Below, in pieces: positions 8,173-16,436 of a stretch of 51,107 bases of DNA. The notes below the pieces were generated by a model. It made no database searches. It was not told where the DNA came from and worked only from the letters and a program-made list of their open reading frames with translations. Source of the stretch: Opitutaceae bacterium (GTDB taxonomy: Bacteria; Verrucomicrobiota; Verrucomicrobiia; Opitutales; Opitutaceae); the NCBI GenBank assembly GCA_023269585.1, contig JAHFTC010000013.1:1-51107 (forward strand). Direction: 5' to 3'. The first letter of the stretch is position 1; each line of letters starts with the position of its first letter. The position numbers and the translations under genes are program-made.

Positions 8173-10392
8173 CTACCGTTTCCCCGGTGGCGAACGGCCG
8201 ACCACGCGGGCCAGCACGGTGAGAACCTGTTCGTGGGCCAGCGGCTTGGAGAGCACCGCGGCGAAGCCTGCGTGGCGCAGGTGCTCGGGGTCGAGCGTGG
8301 CACCGTAGGCGGTCATGAGCACGACGGGGATCTTGCGTCCGGAATCGACGATCTTGCCGACGAGTTGCATGCCGCTCAGGCGGGGCATGGTGAGATCGGT
8401 GAGCACGATGTCGAAGGGTCGTTCGGCGAGGACCAGCGTTTCCCAGGCGATGACGCCGTCCTCGGCGCCGACGACCTCGCAGCCGCAGCGTTTGAGCGCG
8501 GTGGTGAGCATACGGGCGACGGCGGGATCGTCCTCGGCGAGCAGCAGGCGGACGCCGTGGAGGCCGGGATCGCTCCGGGCGGCGAGGCCGGCCGGGGCTT
8601 GGGGCGGCCGATGCGGCAGGAGCACGTGGAAGGTGGCGCCCTGGCCGGGTGTGCTCTCGACCCAGACGGCGCCATCGTGGCGGGCCACGACGCTCTGGAC
8701 GACGGCGAGGCCGAGCCCGGTGCCCTTGCCGGCGGGCTTGGTGGTGAAGAACGGCTTGAAGATGCGGTCGAGGTGCTCGGGCGGGATGCCGGGGCCGGTG
8801 TCGTGGACGGAGAGGCTCACGTAGGCGCCGGGTGGGAGGTGGTTGGCGGGGCCGGTGGTGGGCGAGGGGACGGTCGCCTCGCCGAGGCTGATCGTGAGCG
8901 TGCCCTTGCTGCCCATGGCGTCGCGGGCGTTGTTGAGCAGGTTCATCAGCACCTGCAGCAGCTGTGTTCGATCGGCGGTGACGTGGTCGTCGGTCGCCTC
9001 CGCGTGCAGATGCAGCTGGATGGTGCGCGGCAGGCCGGAGCGCAGGAGCACGAGCGACTCGGTGAGGAGTTCGCCGAGGCGCAGGTCGGCGAGGGGAGCC
9101 TCGCTGTGCCGGCTGTAGGTGAGAAGTTGGCGCACGACGGAGGCGGCGTGCTCGACGGAGTTGAGCGCGAACACGAGGTTCTCCTGGGCGGCGTGCTCGG
9201 CGGGGATCTCCTCCTTGGTGAGCTGGAGCCAGCCGGCGATGGAGGTGAGGCAGTTGTTGAAGTCGTGGGCCACGCCGCCGGCGAACTCGCCCACCGCCTC
9301 CATTTTCTGGGCATGCAGCAGCTGGTCCTGGAGCACCTCGCGTTCCTTGCGGCTGTGCTCGCGCTCCCGGTCGGCGTGTTCGAGGCCCTCGATCATCGTG
9401 TTGATGCCTGCGGCGACGGAGGCGATCTCATCGGTGCCATCGACCACCACCTTGCCCCGGGCGCGGGGGTTTTCCCGCATCGCGGCGAGTTCGCGGCAGA
9501 GCGTTTCGAGCCGGCGGACGATCTGGGTCCGCAGCGCCCAGCCGAGCAGGACGGCGACGACGACAGCCCCGCCGACCAGTTGCCAGAACATCATGCTCCG
9601 GGCCCGCACGGCCTCAAGATAGGCGACCCGGTCGAACGCGATGCCGAGCTCGAGCAACGGTGTGCCTTCGACCGAACGCAGGGGGACGGCGACGGCGATC
9701 CGGTGGTCGGAGAGCACCTGAACGCGGGCGTCGCCGCTCGGCCGTGCCGCGGCGGTCGGGACGACCGGTCGCAGCTCGATGTCGAACCCCATGATCTGCT
9801 CCAGCCGGTCTTGCAGGCGCTCATCGATCCAGCGGATCACCACGAGCGCGCCATGCGGTGCGCTCCCGCCGCTGGTCGGCAGGATCGGACCGCAGGCAAA
9901 CAGCGCCGGGCGGCCGCCGACGGCGCACAGGCCGGCGAGCCGCCGGACTCCACCGGGGTCTCCGGCCACGGCTCGGACCAGGGTGACAAACTCGGCCGCC
10001 ATGGCCGGCGGCGGCGTAACCACAGATTCAGTATCGGCCTGGAGGCAGGCGCCTCCCCGCAGTGCGCCGTCCGGCGCAAACACCAGCATGGCGTCGACCT
10101 GCACGTTGCCCAGCGACGTTGCTGTCCAGTTGCTCTGCTCGAAGGCCGGATTCGGGGCCTGCACGTAGGCCACGGTGTCGTCCCATTCGGCGTAGTCGTG
10201 GCCGGTGCGGCGCAGGTTGTCGCACTCGGCGTCGACGACGCGCAGGGCGCGGCGAGCCACCTCCTCGGCATTGCGGTGCTCGACCGCGGCGAGTCCGCGC
10301 ATGAACGCCCGCGCCGACACCCCCGTGATGAGCACGATGAGCGCGGCGAAGACGACAACCACCCCGAGATAGGCCCTGGTTTGCAGCTTCAT
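8173..10392 (-). CDS. CHASE4-domain hybrid sensor histidine kinase
   Basis: The 739-residue protein begins with a membrane segment (about 8-30, VVVVFAALIVLITGV) and an extracytoplasmic CHASE4 domain carrying the typical YAEWDDTVAYVQAPNPAFEQSNW. A second membrane segment (about 270-290, LVGGAVVVAVLLGWAL) and a HAMP region follow. The HisKA domain has H in VAHDFNNCLTS, the ATPase has N (NLLNNARDA), DTGPGIP and GKGTGLGLAV, and the C-terminal receiver has AEDD, phospho-acceptor Asp in TDLTMP, and Lys in SKPLA. It should sense an unknown periplasmic cue and pass phosphate to its own receiver. No output regulator is adjacent. ATG 10392 was chosen because upstream sequence overlaps the divergent hydrolase gene. 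Confidence 0.92.
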   Translation of the reverse strand: MKLQTRAYLGVVVVFAALIVLITGVSARAFMRGLAAVEHRNAEEVARRALRVVDAECDNLRRTGHDYAEWDDTVAYVQAPNPAFEQSNWTATSLGNVQVDAMLVFAPDGALRGGACLQADTESVVTPPPAMAAEFVTLVRAVAGDPGGVRRLAGLCAVGGRPALFACGPILPTSGGSAPHGALVVIRWIDERLQDRLEQIMGFDIELRPVVPTAAARPSGDARVQVLSDHRIAVAVPLRSVEGTPLLELGIAFDRVAYLEAVRARSMMFWQLVGGAVVVAVLLGWALRTQIVRRLETLCRELAAMRENPRARGKVVVDGTDEIASVAAGINTMIEGLEHADREREHSRKEREVLQDQLLHAQKMEAVGEFAGGVAHDFNNCLTSIAGWLQLTKEEIPAEHAAQENLVFALNSVEHAASVVRQLLTYSRHSEAPLADLRLGELLTESLVLLRSGLPRTIQLHLHAEATDDHVTADRTQLLQVLMNLLNNARDAMGSKGTLTISLGEATVPSPTTGPANHLPPGAYVSLSVHDTGPGIPPEHLDRIFKPFFTTKPAGKGTGLGLAVVQSVVARHDGAVWVESTPGQGATFHVLLPHRPPQAPAGLAARSDPGLHGVRLLLAEDDPAVARMLTTALKRCGCEVVGAEDGVIAWETLVLAERPFDIVLTDLTMPRLSGMQLVGKIVDSGRKIPVVLMTAYGATLDPEHLRHAGFAAVLSKPLAHEQVLTVLARVVGRSPPGKR

Positions 10393-10563
10393 CGATTCGT
10401 TGCTGCCATCTATCGGCCGGGAGCGCCGGTTTTTAACCCGCCGACGTTCGCGCTCGTACGGCGGGCGGGCCGATGCGGCGCCGAAACGGGGCAACCGCTC
10501 AATCGCACTTTGGCGCTGTCGCGAGCGGTCGAACCGGCCATCTTGGCCGGGAACCACCCCCCG

Positions 10564-11400
10564 ATGCGCTGCGACGCCCACAACCACCTGCAGGACGACT
10601 GGCTGGCGCCGCACCTCGACCGCATCGCCGGCGACTGCCGCGGACTCGGAATCGGCGCCATGGTCGTCAATGGCACCGCCGAGGCGGACTGGCCGCGCGT
10701 CGCCGCGCTGGCGGGGCGGTTCGACTTCGTGCGTCCCAGCTACGGGCTGCATCCCTGGGATGTCGCGGGCCGCTCGCCGGCTTGGCTGGAAACATTACGC
10801 GCCCGTCTCGTCGCGGAGCCGCGCGCCGCGGTGGGCGAGATCGGCATCGACCGCTGGATTCTCGAGAGCGCGCCGGCCGAGTATTTCCCCGCCGGCAGCC
10901 CGCCCCCGGCGCCGCTGGCTGAGCAGATCGAGTGCTTCCTGCCGCAGCTCGCCCTCGCCGTGGAGCTCGACCGTCCCGCCTCGATCCACTGCCTGCAGGC
11001 TTGGGGCCAACTCGACGAGTTGCTCCGCTCGCACGCGCGGCCGCGCCGCGGCTTCCTCCTCCACGCCTACGGCGGCCCGGCGGAGATGGTGCCCGGCTTC
11101 GCGCAACTCGGCGCGTACTTCTCTTTCAGCGGCTCCTTCCTCGCCGAGAAGAAGACGCGCCAGCGCGCTGCCTTCCGGGTTGTGCCCACGGACCGGTTAC
11201 TCGTCGAAACCGACGCCCCCGCGATGCCTCCGCCCGCGCCGTGGCTCACGCACCCGCTGCCGCCTTCGCCGGAGGGGAAGCCGGTGAACCACCCCGCCAA
11301 CCTCGCCGCCACCTATGCCGGCCTCGCGCAGCTGCGCGGGGTGCCCGAGGCGGCGCTCACCGCCGCAGTCGCGGAGAACTTCGCGCGGCTGTTCGGGTGA
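10564..11400 (+). CDS. TatD-family metal-dependent hydrolase
   Basis: The 278-residue product has the TatD amidohydrolase pattern: metal-binding CDAHNHL at the N-terminus, YGLHPWDV, GEIGIDRWI with the bridging Glu, SIHCLQAWG, LLHAYGGPAEM, and LVETDAPAM with the metal Asp near the C-terminus. TatD proteins are divalent-metal phosphoesterases, often 3'-5' DNA or RNA exonucleases, but the precise substrate is unknown. The start ATG 10564 (MRCDAHNHLQ) puts the first metal motif at residues 4-7, as usual. It diverges from the CHASE4 kinase with 171 bases between starts. Confidence 0.88.
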   Translation: MRCDAHNHLQDDWLAPHLDRIAGDCRGLGIGAMVVNGTAEADWPRVAALAGRFDFVRPSYGLHPWDVAGRSPAWLETLRARLVAEPRAAVGEIGIDRWILESAPAEYFPAGSPPPAPLAEQIECFLPQLALAVELDRPASIHCLQAWGQLDELLRSHARPRRGFLLHAYGGPAEMVPGFAQLGAYFSFSGSFLAEKKTRQRAAFRVVPTDRLLVETDAPAMPPPAPWLTHPLPPSPEGKPVNHPANLAATYAGLAQLRGVPEAALTAAVAENFARLFG

Positions 11401-11439
11401 AAAGCGGCTCGGTTGATCGGTGGGTCGCGCGGTCGCGCT

Positions 11440-12327
11440 TCAAGGGAGCTTCGCCAGCGCCTCGGCGGCTTCCGCAAACTGCGGATTGTCCTGCACCGCC
11501 GCCTGGTAGGAGGCGCGCGCCCCGGCCACGTCGCCGCTGCGGGCGAGGATGTTGCCGATCCGCCACAACGCCGGCGCGTACCCGCGGTTGTCGCCGGCCG
11601 GTGAGATCGCGAGGCAGCGCCGCAACGCCGCCAGGCCGCGGTCGAGCTGTTGGCCGGAGGTGTCGGCGTATTTTCCCAATTGGTAGAGCGGCTGGTAGTC
11701 GGCGAGTTGGTCGGGGCCGGTGCCCTCGTAGAGCGCAAACGCCTCGGCGTACTTCTGCTCCTCGAGGCAGAACGCGATCAGGGCCGCCCGGCCGCGCGCC
11801 GCATCGAGCGTCCTGATCACTTCGGCCTGGGCCCGCGCCTTGTCCGCGCCGCCGCCGACGAAGCCGGGCGCCTGGCGGTAGAACTCCATCAACGCCCAGT
11901 GGGCGTCGACATCCTTGGGATCGAGCGCGATCGCCTTCTCGTACGCGACGCGGCAGCGCTTGGCCCACCCCGGCTTCGCCAACAGGCCGGCCCGCTGCGC
12001 CGTCAGGCCATAGGCATCGCCGAGCAGACGCATGGTGCCGCTGGTGGCGGGATCGAGTGCGACGGCTTTCTCGAGCACGGGTACCGCCTGCGCGCCCTCG
12101 CCGAGCGCCACGAGGCAACGCCCCAGCCAGTACTGCGCCGCGGCATCTTTCGGCCCGGCGGTGGCGAGCGGTTGGGCGAGTGTTCGGGCTTCCGCCCAGC
12201 GTCCCTCGCGGCTGAGGGTTTCGAATTGTTGGCGTTGCTCGGCAGTGATGGCCAACGCGCCCAACGGCAGCAGGAGGAAGCCGAGGCCGAATCGCTTCAG
12301 CGGGAGGAGCGAACAGGGGGTGTGCAT
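11440..12327 (-). CDS. Exported tetratricopeptide-repeat protein
   Basis: This is a 295-residue protein with an N-terminal hydrophobic signal (LKRFGLGFLLLPLGALA). Several TPR units follow: LSREGRWAEARTLAQPL, AQYWLGRCLVALGEGAQAVPVLEKAVALDP, CRVAYEKAIALDPKDVDAHWALMEFYRQ, EEQKYAEAFALYEG, and a C-terminal LWRIGNILARSGDVAGARASYQAAV. The region after the second unit is similar to exported TPR proteins that follow a RLLGDAYG motif. It is a protein-interaction scaffold of unknown partner. I chose ATG 12327 because it starts right before the signal peptide; the frame extends 43 residues further. Confidence 0.82.
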   Translation of the reverse strand: MHTPCSLLPLKRFGLGFLLLPLGALAITAEQRQQFETLSREGRWAEARTLAQPLATAGPKDAAAQYWLGRCLVALGEGAQAVPVLEKAVALDPATSGTMRLLGDAYGLTAQRAGLLAKPGWAKRCRVAYEKAIALDPKDVDAHWALMEFYRQAPGFVGGGADKARAQAEVIRTLDAARGRAALIAFCLEEQKYAEAFALYEGTGPDQLADYQPLYQLGKYADTSGQQLDRGLAALRRCLAISPAGDNRGYAPALWRIGNILARSGDVAGARASYQAAVQDNPQFAEAAEALAKLP

Positions 12328-12502
12328 GGGTGGAGCGCCGGGGATCCGGCGCGCGCTGGCCTGTTCTGCAATCGTCATGCCAAGATCGACACATTGCCGA
12401 AGTGGCCGGCGCCGAGCGGCTTGCGCCGCGCCGCACCGCTGCGCACCACCCGCCACGGTCTCGCCCGCGAGACGCCGTCGTTCCGTTTTCGGGACGCGCG
12501 GC

Positions 12503-13321
12503 TCAGCGAGGCCCGGAGCCCGCCGTCAGCAGCCGCACGACCTCGCCGGCGGCGGCGAAGCCGAAGGCGCCGGTGACGAACGTCGCGCTGCCCAGCCCGT
12601 TGTCGCAATTCAGCTCCGTGGGGGCGCCCGGCTCCTGCGTGGCGCACACGCTGCCATCGGCCCACGGATACACCGGTCGCTCGGGCGAGTAGACGCAGCG
12701 CACAGCGAACGTCGCGCCCTCGCCGCGCGGGAACCCGTGCCGCTCGCGCAGGCGTTTGCGCACGTAGCGCAGGAGGGCGTCGTTTTCGGCGTCGCCGAGG
12801 TCGGCGACCTTCACGCGGGTGCCGTCGCGCTTGCCGGCGCTGGCACCGACGGTGAGCGCGGGCAGGCCGCGTTCGCGGCATTGCCAGAGGGCGAGGAGCT
12901 TGTGCTGCAGGCTGTCGGTGGCATCGACGACGAAGTCGTACGGCGGCGCCAGGAGGCGCTCGAAATTCTCCTTGGTGAAAAACTCGACCACGGTCTCGAC
13001 ACGGCACGCGGGGTTGATGCCGAGCACGCGCTCGCCCAGCACCACGGCTTTCGGGCGGCCAACCGTGTCCGTGAGCGCGGGCAGCTGACGGTTCACGTTG
13101 GTCACGCAGACCTCGTCGAGATCGACGAGCGTGAGCGCGCCCACGCCACTGCGCGCGAGCGCCTCAACCGTCCACGAGCCCACCCCGCCGAGGCCGATCA
13201 CGCACACGTGGGCCGCCGCGAGCCGCTCGAGGGCGGCCCGCCCGAGCAATCGGCCGACGGCGCCGAAACGGCGTAGATAATCGTCGGAGAATGGCGGGTG
13301 TTCTGGGTCGGAGTCATTCAT
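12503..13321 (-). CDS. tcdA: tRNA threonylcarbamoyladenosine dehydratase (ThiF/E1-like)
   Basis: TcdA uses ATP to cyclise threonylcarbamoyladenosine at position 37 of ANN-decoding tRNAs. The 272-residue product begins RRFGAVGRLLG and has the E1-like nucleotide motif VIGLGGVGSW (about 41-50), then LVDLDEVCVTNVNRQLPAL, GRPKAVVLGERVLGINP, VVDATDSLQHKLLAL, and the C-terminal LGSATFVTGAFGFAAAGEVV, all as in TcdA/YgdL. The start ATG 13321 (MNDSDPEHPPF) fits the family length. It diverges from the PAS kinase. Molybdopterin and thiamine E1 enzymes are alternatives but lack this C-terminal signature. Confidence 0.93.
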   Translation of the reverse strand: MNDSDPEHPPFSDDYLRRFGAVGRLLGRAALERLAAAHVCVIGLGGVGSWTVEALARSGVGALTLVDLDEVCVTNVNRQLPALTDTVGRPKAVVLGERVLGINPACRVETVVEFFTKENFERLLAPPYDFVVDATDSLQHKLLALWQCRERGLPALTVGASAGKRDGTRVKVADLGDAENDALLRYVRKRLRERHGFPRGEGATFAVRCVYSPERPVYPWADGSVCATQEPGAPTELNCDNGLGSATFVTGAFGFAAAGEVVRLLTAGSGPR

Positions 13322-13577
13322 TTCACGGATAGGATTCACAGGGAAACCCCTAGGCAGATCAATCGCTTTGCGGTTGGCGAAGAGGGGACTCCCGCTACCT
13401 TCCCGCTGTCGCCCTACCCGGCGTTTTCCTTCTCGCAACCAGCGTTTCACTCACCGCGCGGACCAGTTCCTGCCTCCGGCTTGGAGCGGTTCCCCCCCCC
13501 ACACCATCGTGTCTGCGGCCGATCACCGTGCGCCTCCACCAGGCGCTAACGAGCTCTTCCGCCCGTCTTCCAGCGGG

Positions 13578-15167
13578 ATGGTCGAACGGAATTTGTCTGT
13601 GTTCACCGCGGAGCGACTACGGCTTCTCGAATCGGCGGTGGTGAATTCCTACGACTCGATCGTCATCACGGACGCGGGCTCGCCCACCTCGCCGCGGCCA
13701 CGCATCGTCTTTGTCAACGAAGCGTTCACCCGGCTCTCGGGCTACACGGCCGACGAGGCCATCGGGCGTTCGCCGGCGATCCTGCAGGGGCCGGAAAGCG
13801 ACCCGGGCGAAGTCGCGCGGATGCGTGCGGCGTTGGCCCGCGGAGACGTCTTCACCGCCGAACTGATCAACTACCGCAAGGATGGCGCGCCCTTCCACGT
13901 CGAGGCGCGGATCATGCCCATCCGCGACGAGCACGGCCGGGTGTCGTACTGGGTCGGCGTGCAGCGCGACATCACCGCCCGCAAGCAGGCCGTGGCCGAG
14001 CGCGAAAAACTCGAGGCTCGCCTGCGCGAGAAACAGAAGCTCGAGAGCTTGGGCGTGCTCGCGGGCGGCGTGGCCCACGATTTCAACAACCTGCTCACCA
14101 TCATCCTGGGCAACGCCTCGCTCGCGCGGCTCGATGCGCGCAACCCCGCGGCCATCGAGCAGAACCTGCGCTATATCGAGGCGGCGGCGGTGCGCGCCGC
14201 CGAGCTCTGCCGCCAGATGCTCGCCTACTCCGGCAAGGGGCGGTACCTCGTCCGCCCGGTCGACCTCAACGCGATCCTGTGTGAATCCGCCGATCTGGTA
14301 CGCAGTGCGGCCGCCCGCGGGCGGGCGGTGCAGCTCGAGCTGGATGCCAGCCTCGCGGCGATCCGGGCCGATGCCAGCCAGCTGCAGCAGGTCGCGATGA
14401 ATCTGTTGCTCAACGCCGCCGAGGCGACCGAGCCCGGCTCGGGCAGCATCACCCTCACCACCCGGATGCAGACCCTCTCGGCCGAACGCCTGACCCGCGC
14501 CCACCTCGGCGCTGAGCTTCCGGCGGGTAACTATGTGGTGCTGGAGATTGCCGACAACGGCTGCGGGATCGCCGCCGAGATCATCGAACGCATCTTCGAT
14601 CCTTTCTTCACGACGAAGTTCACCGGCCGCGGACTCGGGCTGGCCGCGGTCCTCGGGATTGTGCGTGCGCATCAAGGCGCCATCGAGGTCGAGAGCCAGC
14701 CCGGACAGGGGGCGACCTTCCGTCTGTTCTTCCCCGCCTGCGCCGCGCCTGCGAACGCCGTACCCGCCGCGGCGCCGGCAGCTCCGCTATCCGGGCGGGG
14801 GCGGACGTTGCTCGTGGCCGACGACGAACAGCTGCTCCGCGAGACCGTGCGGGATCTGCTCCAGCATCTCGGGTTCTGCGTGTACGCAGCCGCGGATGGG
14901 GCGGAGGCGGTCGAACTGTTCCGCGAGCACCACGCGACGATTGACGCCGTTGTCCTGGATCTTTCGATGCCGCGGCTGGATGGCGCCGCGGCCTTGGAGG
15001 CGATGCGCGCGATCGACCCGGGTTGCCGAGTCATCCTGATGAGCGGGTTCAGTGAGGACGAGGCGGTGCAGCAGTTCGCGGGCTGCGGCGCGGCGCGGTT
15101 CATCCAGAAGCCGTTCTCGATGGATTCACTTCTGGCGTTGCTGACCGTCGTGATCGATTCCCGGTGA
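13578..15167 (+). CDS. PAS-domain hybrid sensor histidine kinase
   Basis: The 529-residue protein has no membrane segment. It carries a PAS domain with its PAC motif (about 15-135, ending WVGVQRDITARKQ), a short coiled coil, HisKA with H in VAHDFNNLLT, an ATPase with NLLLNAAEA, DNGCGIA, FTTKFTGRGLGLAAV, and a C-terminal receiver (VADDEQ, Asp in LDLSMP, Lys in QKPFS). The PAS sequence GRSPAILQGPES resembles LOV domains but lacks their flavin-binding Cys, so it is unlikely to be a blue-light sensor. ATG 13578 is preferred; an in-frame GTG lies 69 bases upstream and the frame runs back to 13368. It is expected to be a soluble kinase feeding an unlinked regulator. Confidence 0.9.
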   Translation: MVERNLSVFTAERLRLLESAVVNSYDSIVITDAGSPTSPRPRIVFVNEAFTRLSGYTADEAIGRSPAILQGPESDPGEVARMRAALARGDVFTAELINYRKDGAPFHVEARIMPIRDEHGRVSYWVGVQRDITARKQAVAEREKLEARLREKQKLESLGVLAGGVAHDFNNLLTIILGNASLARLDARNPAAIEQNLRYIEAAAVRAAELCRQMLAYSGKGRYLVRPVDLNAILCESADLVRSAAARGRAVQLELDASLAAIRADASQLQQVAMNLLLNAAEATEPGSGSITLTTRMQTLSAERLTRAHLGAELPAGNYVVLEIADNGCGIAAEIIERIFDPFFTTKFTGRGLGLAAVLGIVRAHQGAIEVESQPGQGATFRLFFPACAAPANAVPAAAPAAPLSGRGRTLLVADDEQLLRETVRDLLQHLGFCVYAAADGAEAVELFREHHATIDAVVLDLSMPRLDGAAALEAMRAIDPGCRVILMSGFSEDEAVQQFAGCGAARFIQKPFSMDSLLALLTVVIDSR

Positions 15168-15329
15168 GCCCGCCCGCGGAGCGGTGACCATTGAGTCGAG
15201 CGACGAGGGACGAACTTCGGGTGCCGGACTTCCGGAGGCGAATTGCGAAGGCCCTCATGCAATGGCCCCGTTCACGATCGGTTTGGCGCTCCTCCCGCGA
15301 CGCTCGACTCTCGTCTGCATCGCTGGGCG

Positions 15330-15824
15330 CTACCGTCCCTCCTCGCGGGCCTGCTCCTCGCACGCGATCCGCCGGATGTGCGCCACGAAATCCGCATCCT
15401 CGCCTTCCAGCAGTCGTGGCAGCAGCTCGCGGAAATCGCGCCGCCGGCACCAGTAGCGCATGTAGTCTTCCCAGCTCATCCAAAGGCGCTGCGTCTGCCG
15501 CTTCATGTGCTCCTCGTACACGAGCAGGTAGGCGCGTTCGAAGAGCGAGATGAGCAGTTCGAAGAGCACGCCGCGCCGCTCGTGTTGCTCGGCGGTGAGC
15601 GTCACCGTCTCGGTCTGCGTCCGCATCAGGCCGAGGTCGGCGTGCTGCAGCACGATCTTGAGAAACTCCGCGTACTCGTCGGAAAGGCGTTGGTAGAGCT
15701 CCTCTTCCTCGTTCTGCCGCTCGCGCCGCTGCTCGTAGAGAAAGACCGCGATGGCAAACGGCAGGCCCACCACCGTCACGACGTACGACAGGGCTTCGAG
15801 CGTTTCGAGGGGCGTCCATTGCAT
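15330..15824 (-). CDS. Small protein with one N-terminal membrane anchor and a helical cytoplasmic domain
   Basis: I do not recognise a named family. The 164-residue product has one likely membrane segment at residues 9-29 (LSYVVTVVGLPFAIAVFLYEQ). A basic and acidic helical region follows (RRERQNEEEELYQRLSDEYAEF), then aromatic-rich stretches (LFERAYLLVYEEHMKRQTQRLWMSWEDYMRYW) and an acidic C-terminus. Single-span proteins of this layout occur widely as uncharacterised proteins. ATG 15824 starts just before the membrane segment; upstream in-frame sequence is Arg/Ser-rich and overlaps the Nudix gene. The 49-base gap suggests it follows the Nudix gene in one transcript. Confidence 0.72.
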   Translation of the reverse strand: MQWTPLETLEALSYVVTVVGLPFAIAVFLYEQRRERQNEEEELYQRLSDEYAEFLKIVLQHADLGLMRTQTETVTLTAEQHERRGVLFELLISLFERAYLLVYEEHMKRQTQRLWMSWEDYMRYWCRRRDFRELLPRLLEGEDADFVAHIRRIACEEQAREEGR

Positions 15825-15873
15825 GCCGGCAAGATGGGCGCATGCCGTTCCGAGTCGAGCCCGCCGCCGCCGG

Positions 15874-16284
15874 TCAGCCGCACCGCGCGAGATACTCCGC
15901 GACGATCGGCAGATCGGCCGGCGCCCAGTCGAGCGTGCGCAGCTCCGCCGGCGCGCACCAACGCAGCGCGGCGTGTTCCGCCGCGTGCGGCTCGGCTGCC
16001 GGATCGCGCAGCGTCGCCCGGAACGGCGTGAGCGTGATCGCGAATTTTCCGTAGTCGTGGAACGCGTCGGCGAGCTGTGCGCCCAGCGTGATGGCAACGT
16101 GCAACTCCTCGCGGATCTCGCGCTCCAGCGCCGCTTCCGGCGCCTCGCCGGGTTCGAGCTTCCCGCCGGGAAACTCCCAGAGCAGCCCCTGCGACTTCCC
16201 CGCCGGTCGCTGCGCGGCGAGTACGCGTCCGCCGCGCTCGATCAGCGCGCAGACAACGTGGAAATGCGGGGGCGTGGCGGACAC
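15874..16284 (-). CDS. Nudix hydrolase, MutT-like
   Basis: The 136-residue product has a complete Nudix box: G-KLEPG-E-APEAALE-REIREELHV, matching GX5EX7REUXEEXGU except that the Gly before the last hydrophobic is His. The preceding AAQRPAGKSQGLLWEFPGG block is typical of MutT-type 8-oxo-dGTP diphosphatases, which clean the nucleotide pool, so that is the best guess for the substrate. The start is a GTG at 16284 that begins VSATPPHFHVV; the family N-terminus fits it and no ATG is suitably placed. It diverges from the membrane-protein gene starting at 16437. Confidence 0.85.
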   Translation of the reverse strand: MSATPPHFHVVCALIERGGRVLAAQRPAGKSQGLLWEFPGGKLEPGEAPEAALEREIREELHVAITLGAQLADAFHDYGKFAITLTPFRATLRDPAAEPHAAEHAALRWCAPAELRTLDWAPADLPIVAEYLARCG

Positions 16285-16436
16285 GGCGCGAGGGTGGTGG
16301 CTCCCGCTCGCAGGGCGCAACCGTCGAGTACGGTTCACGGCCGCCGGCGCGGTCCGATCCGGCCCGTTTGATTCCCACGCACCGCGCCTCACCTGCGGGC
16401 TGTACTCGCGTTCCCGGGGCGCCCAACCTCCGGGCG

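Noticed and set aside
8233-11400. A 1055-residue open frame on the plus strand
   Set aside because: Only its last 278 residues, from ATG 10564, are a gene (TatD-like). The rest mirrors the CHASE4 histidine kinase on the other strand.
13578-15167. LOV-type blue-light receptor kinase
   Set aside because: The PAS motif GRSPAILQG lacks the flavin-adduct Cys of LOV domains.
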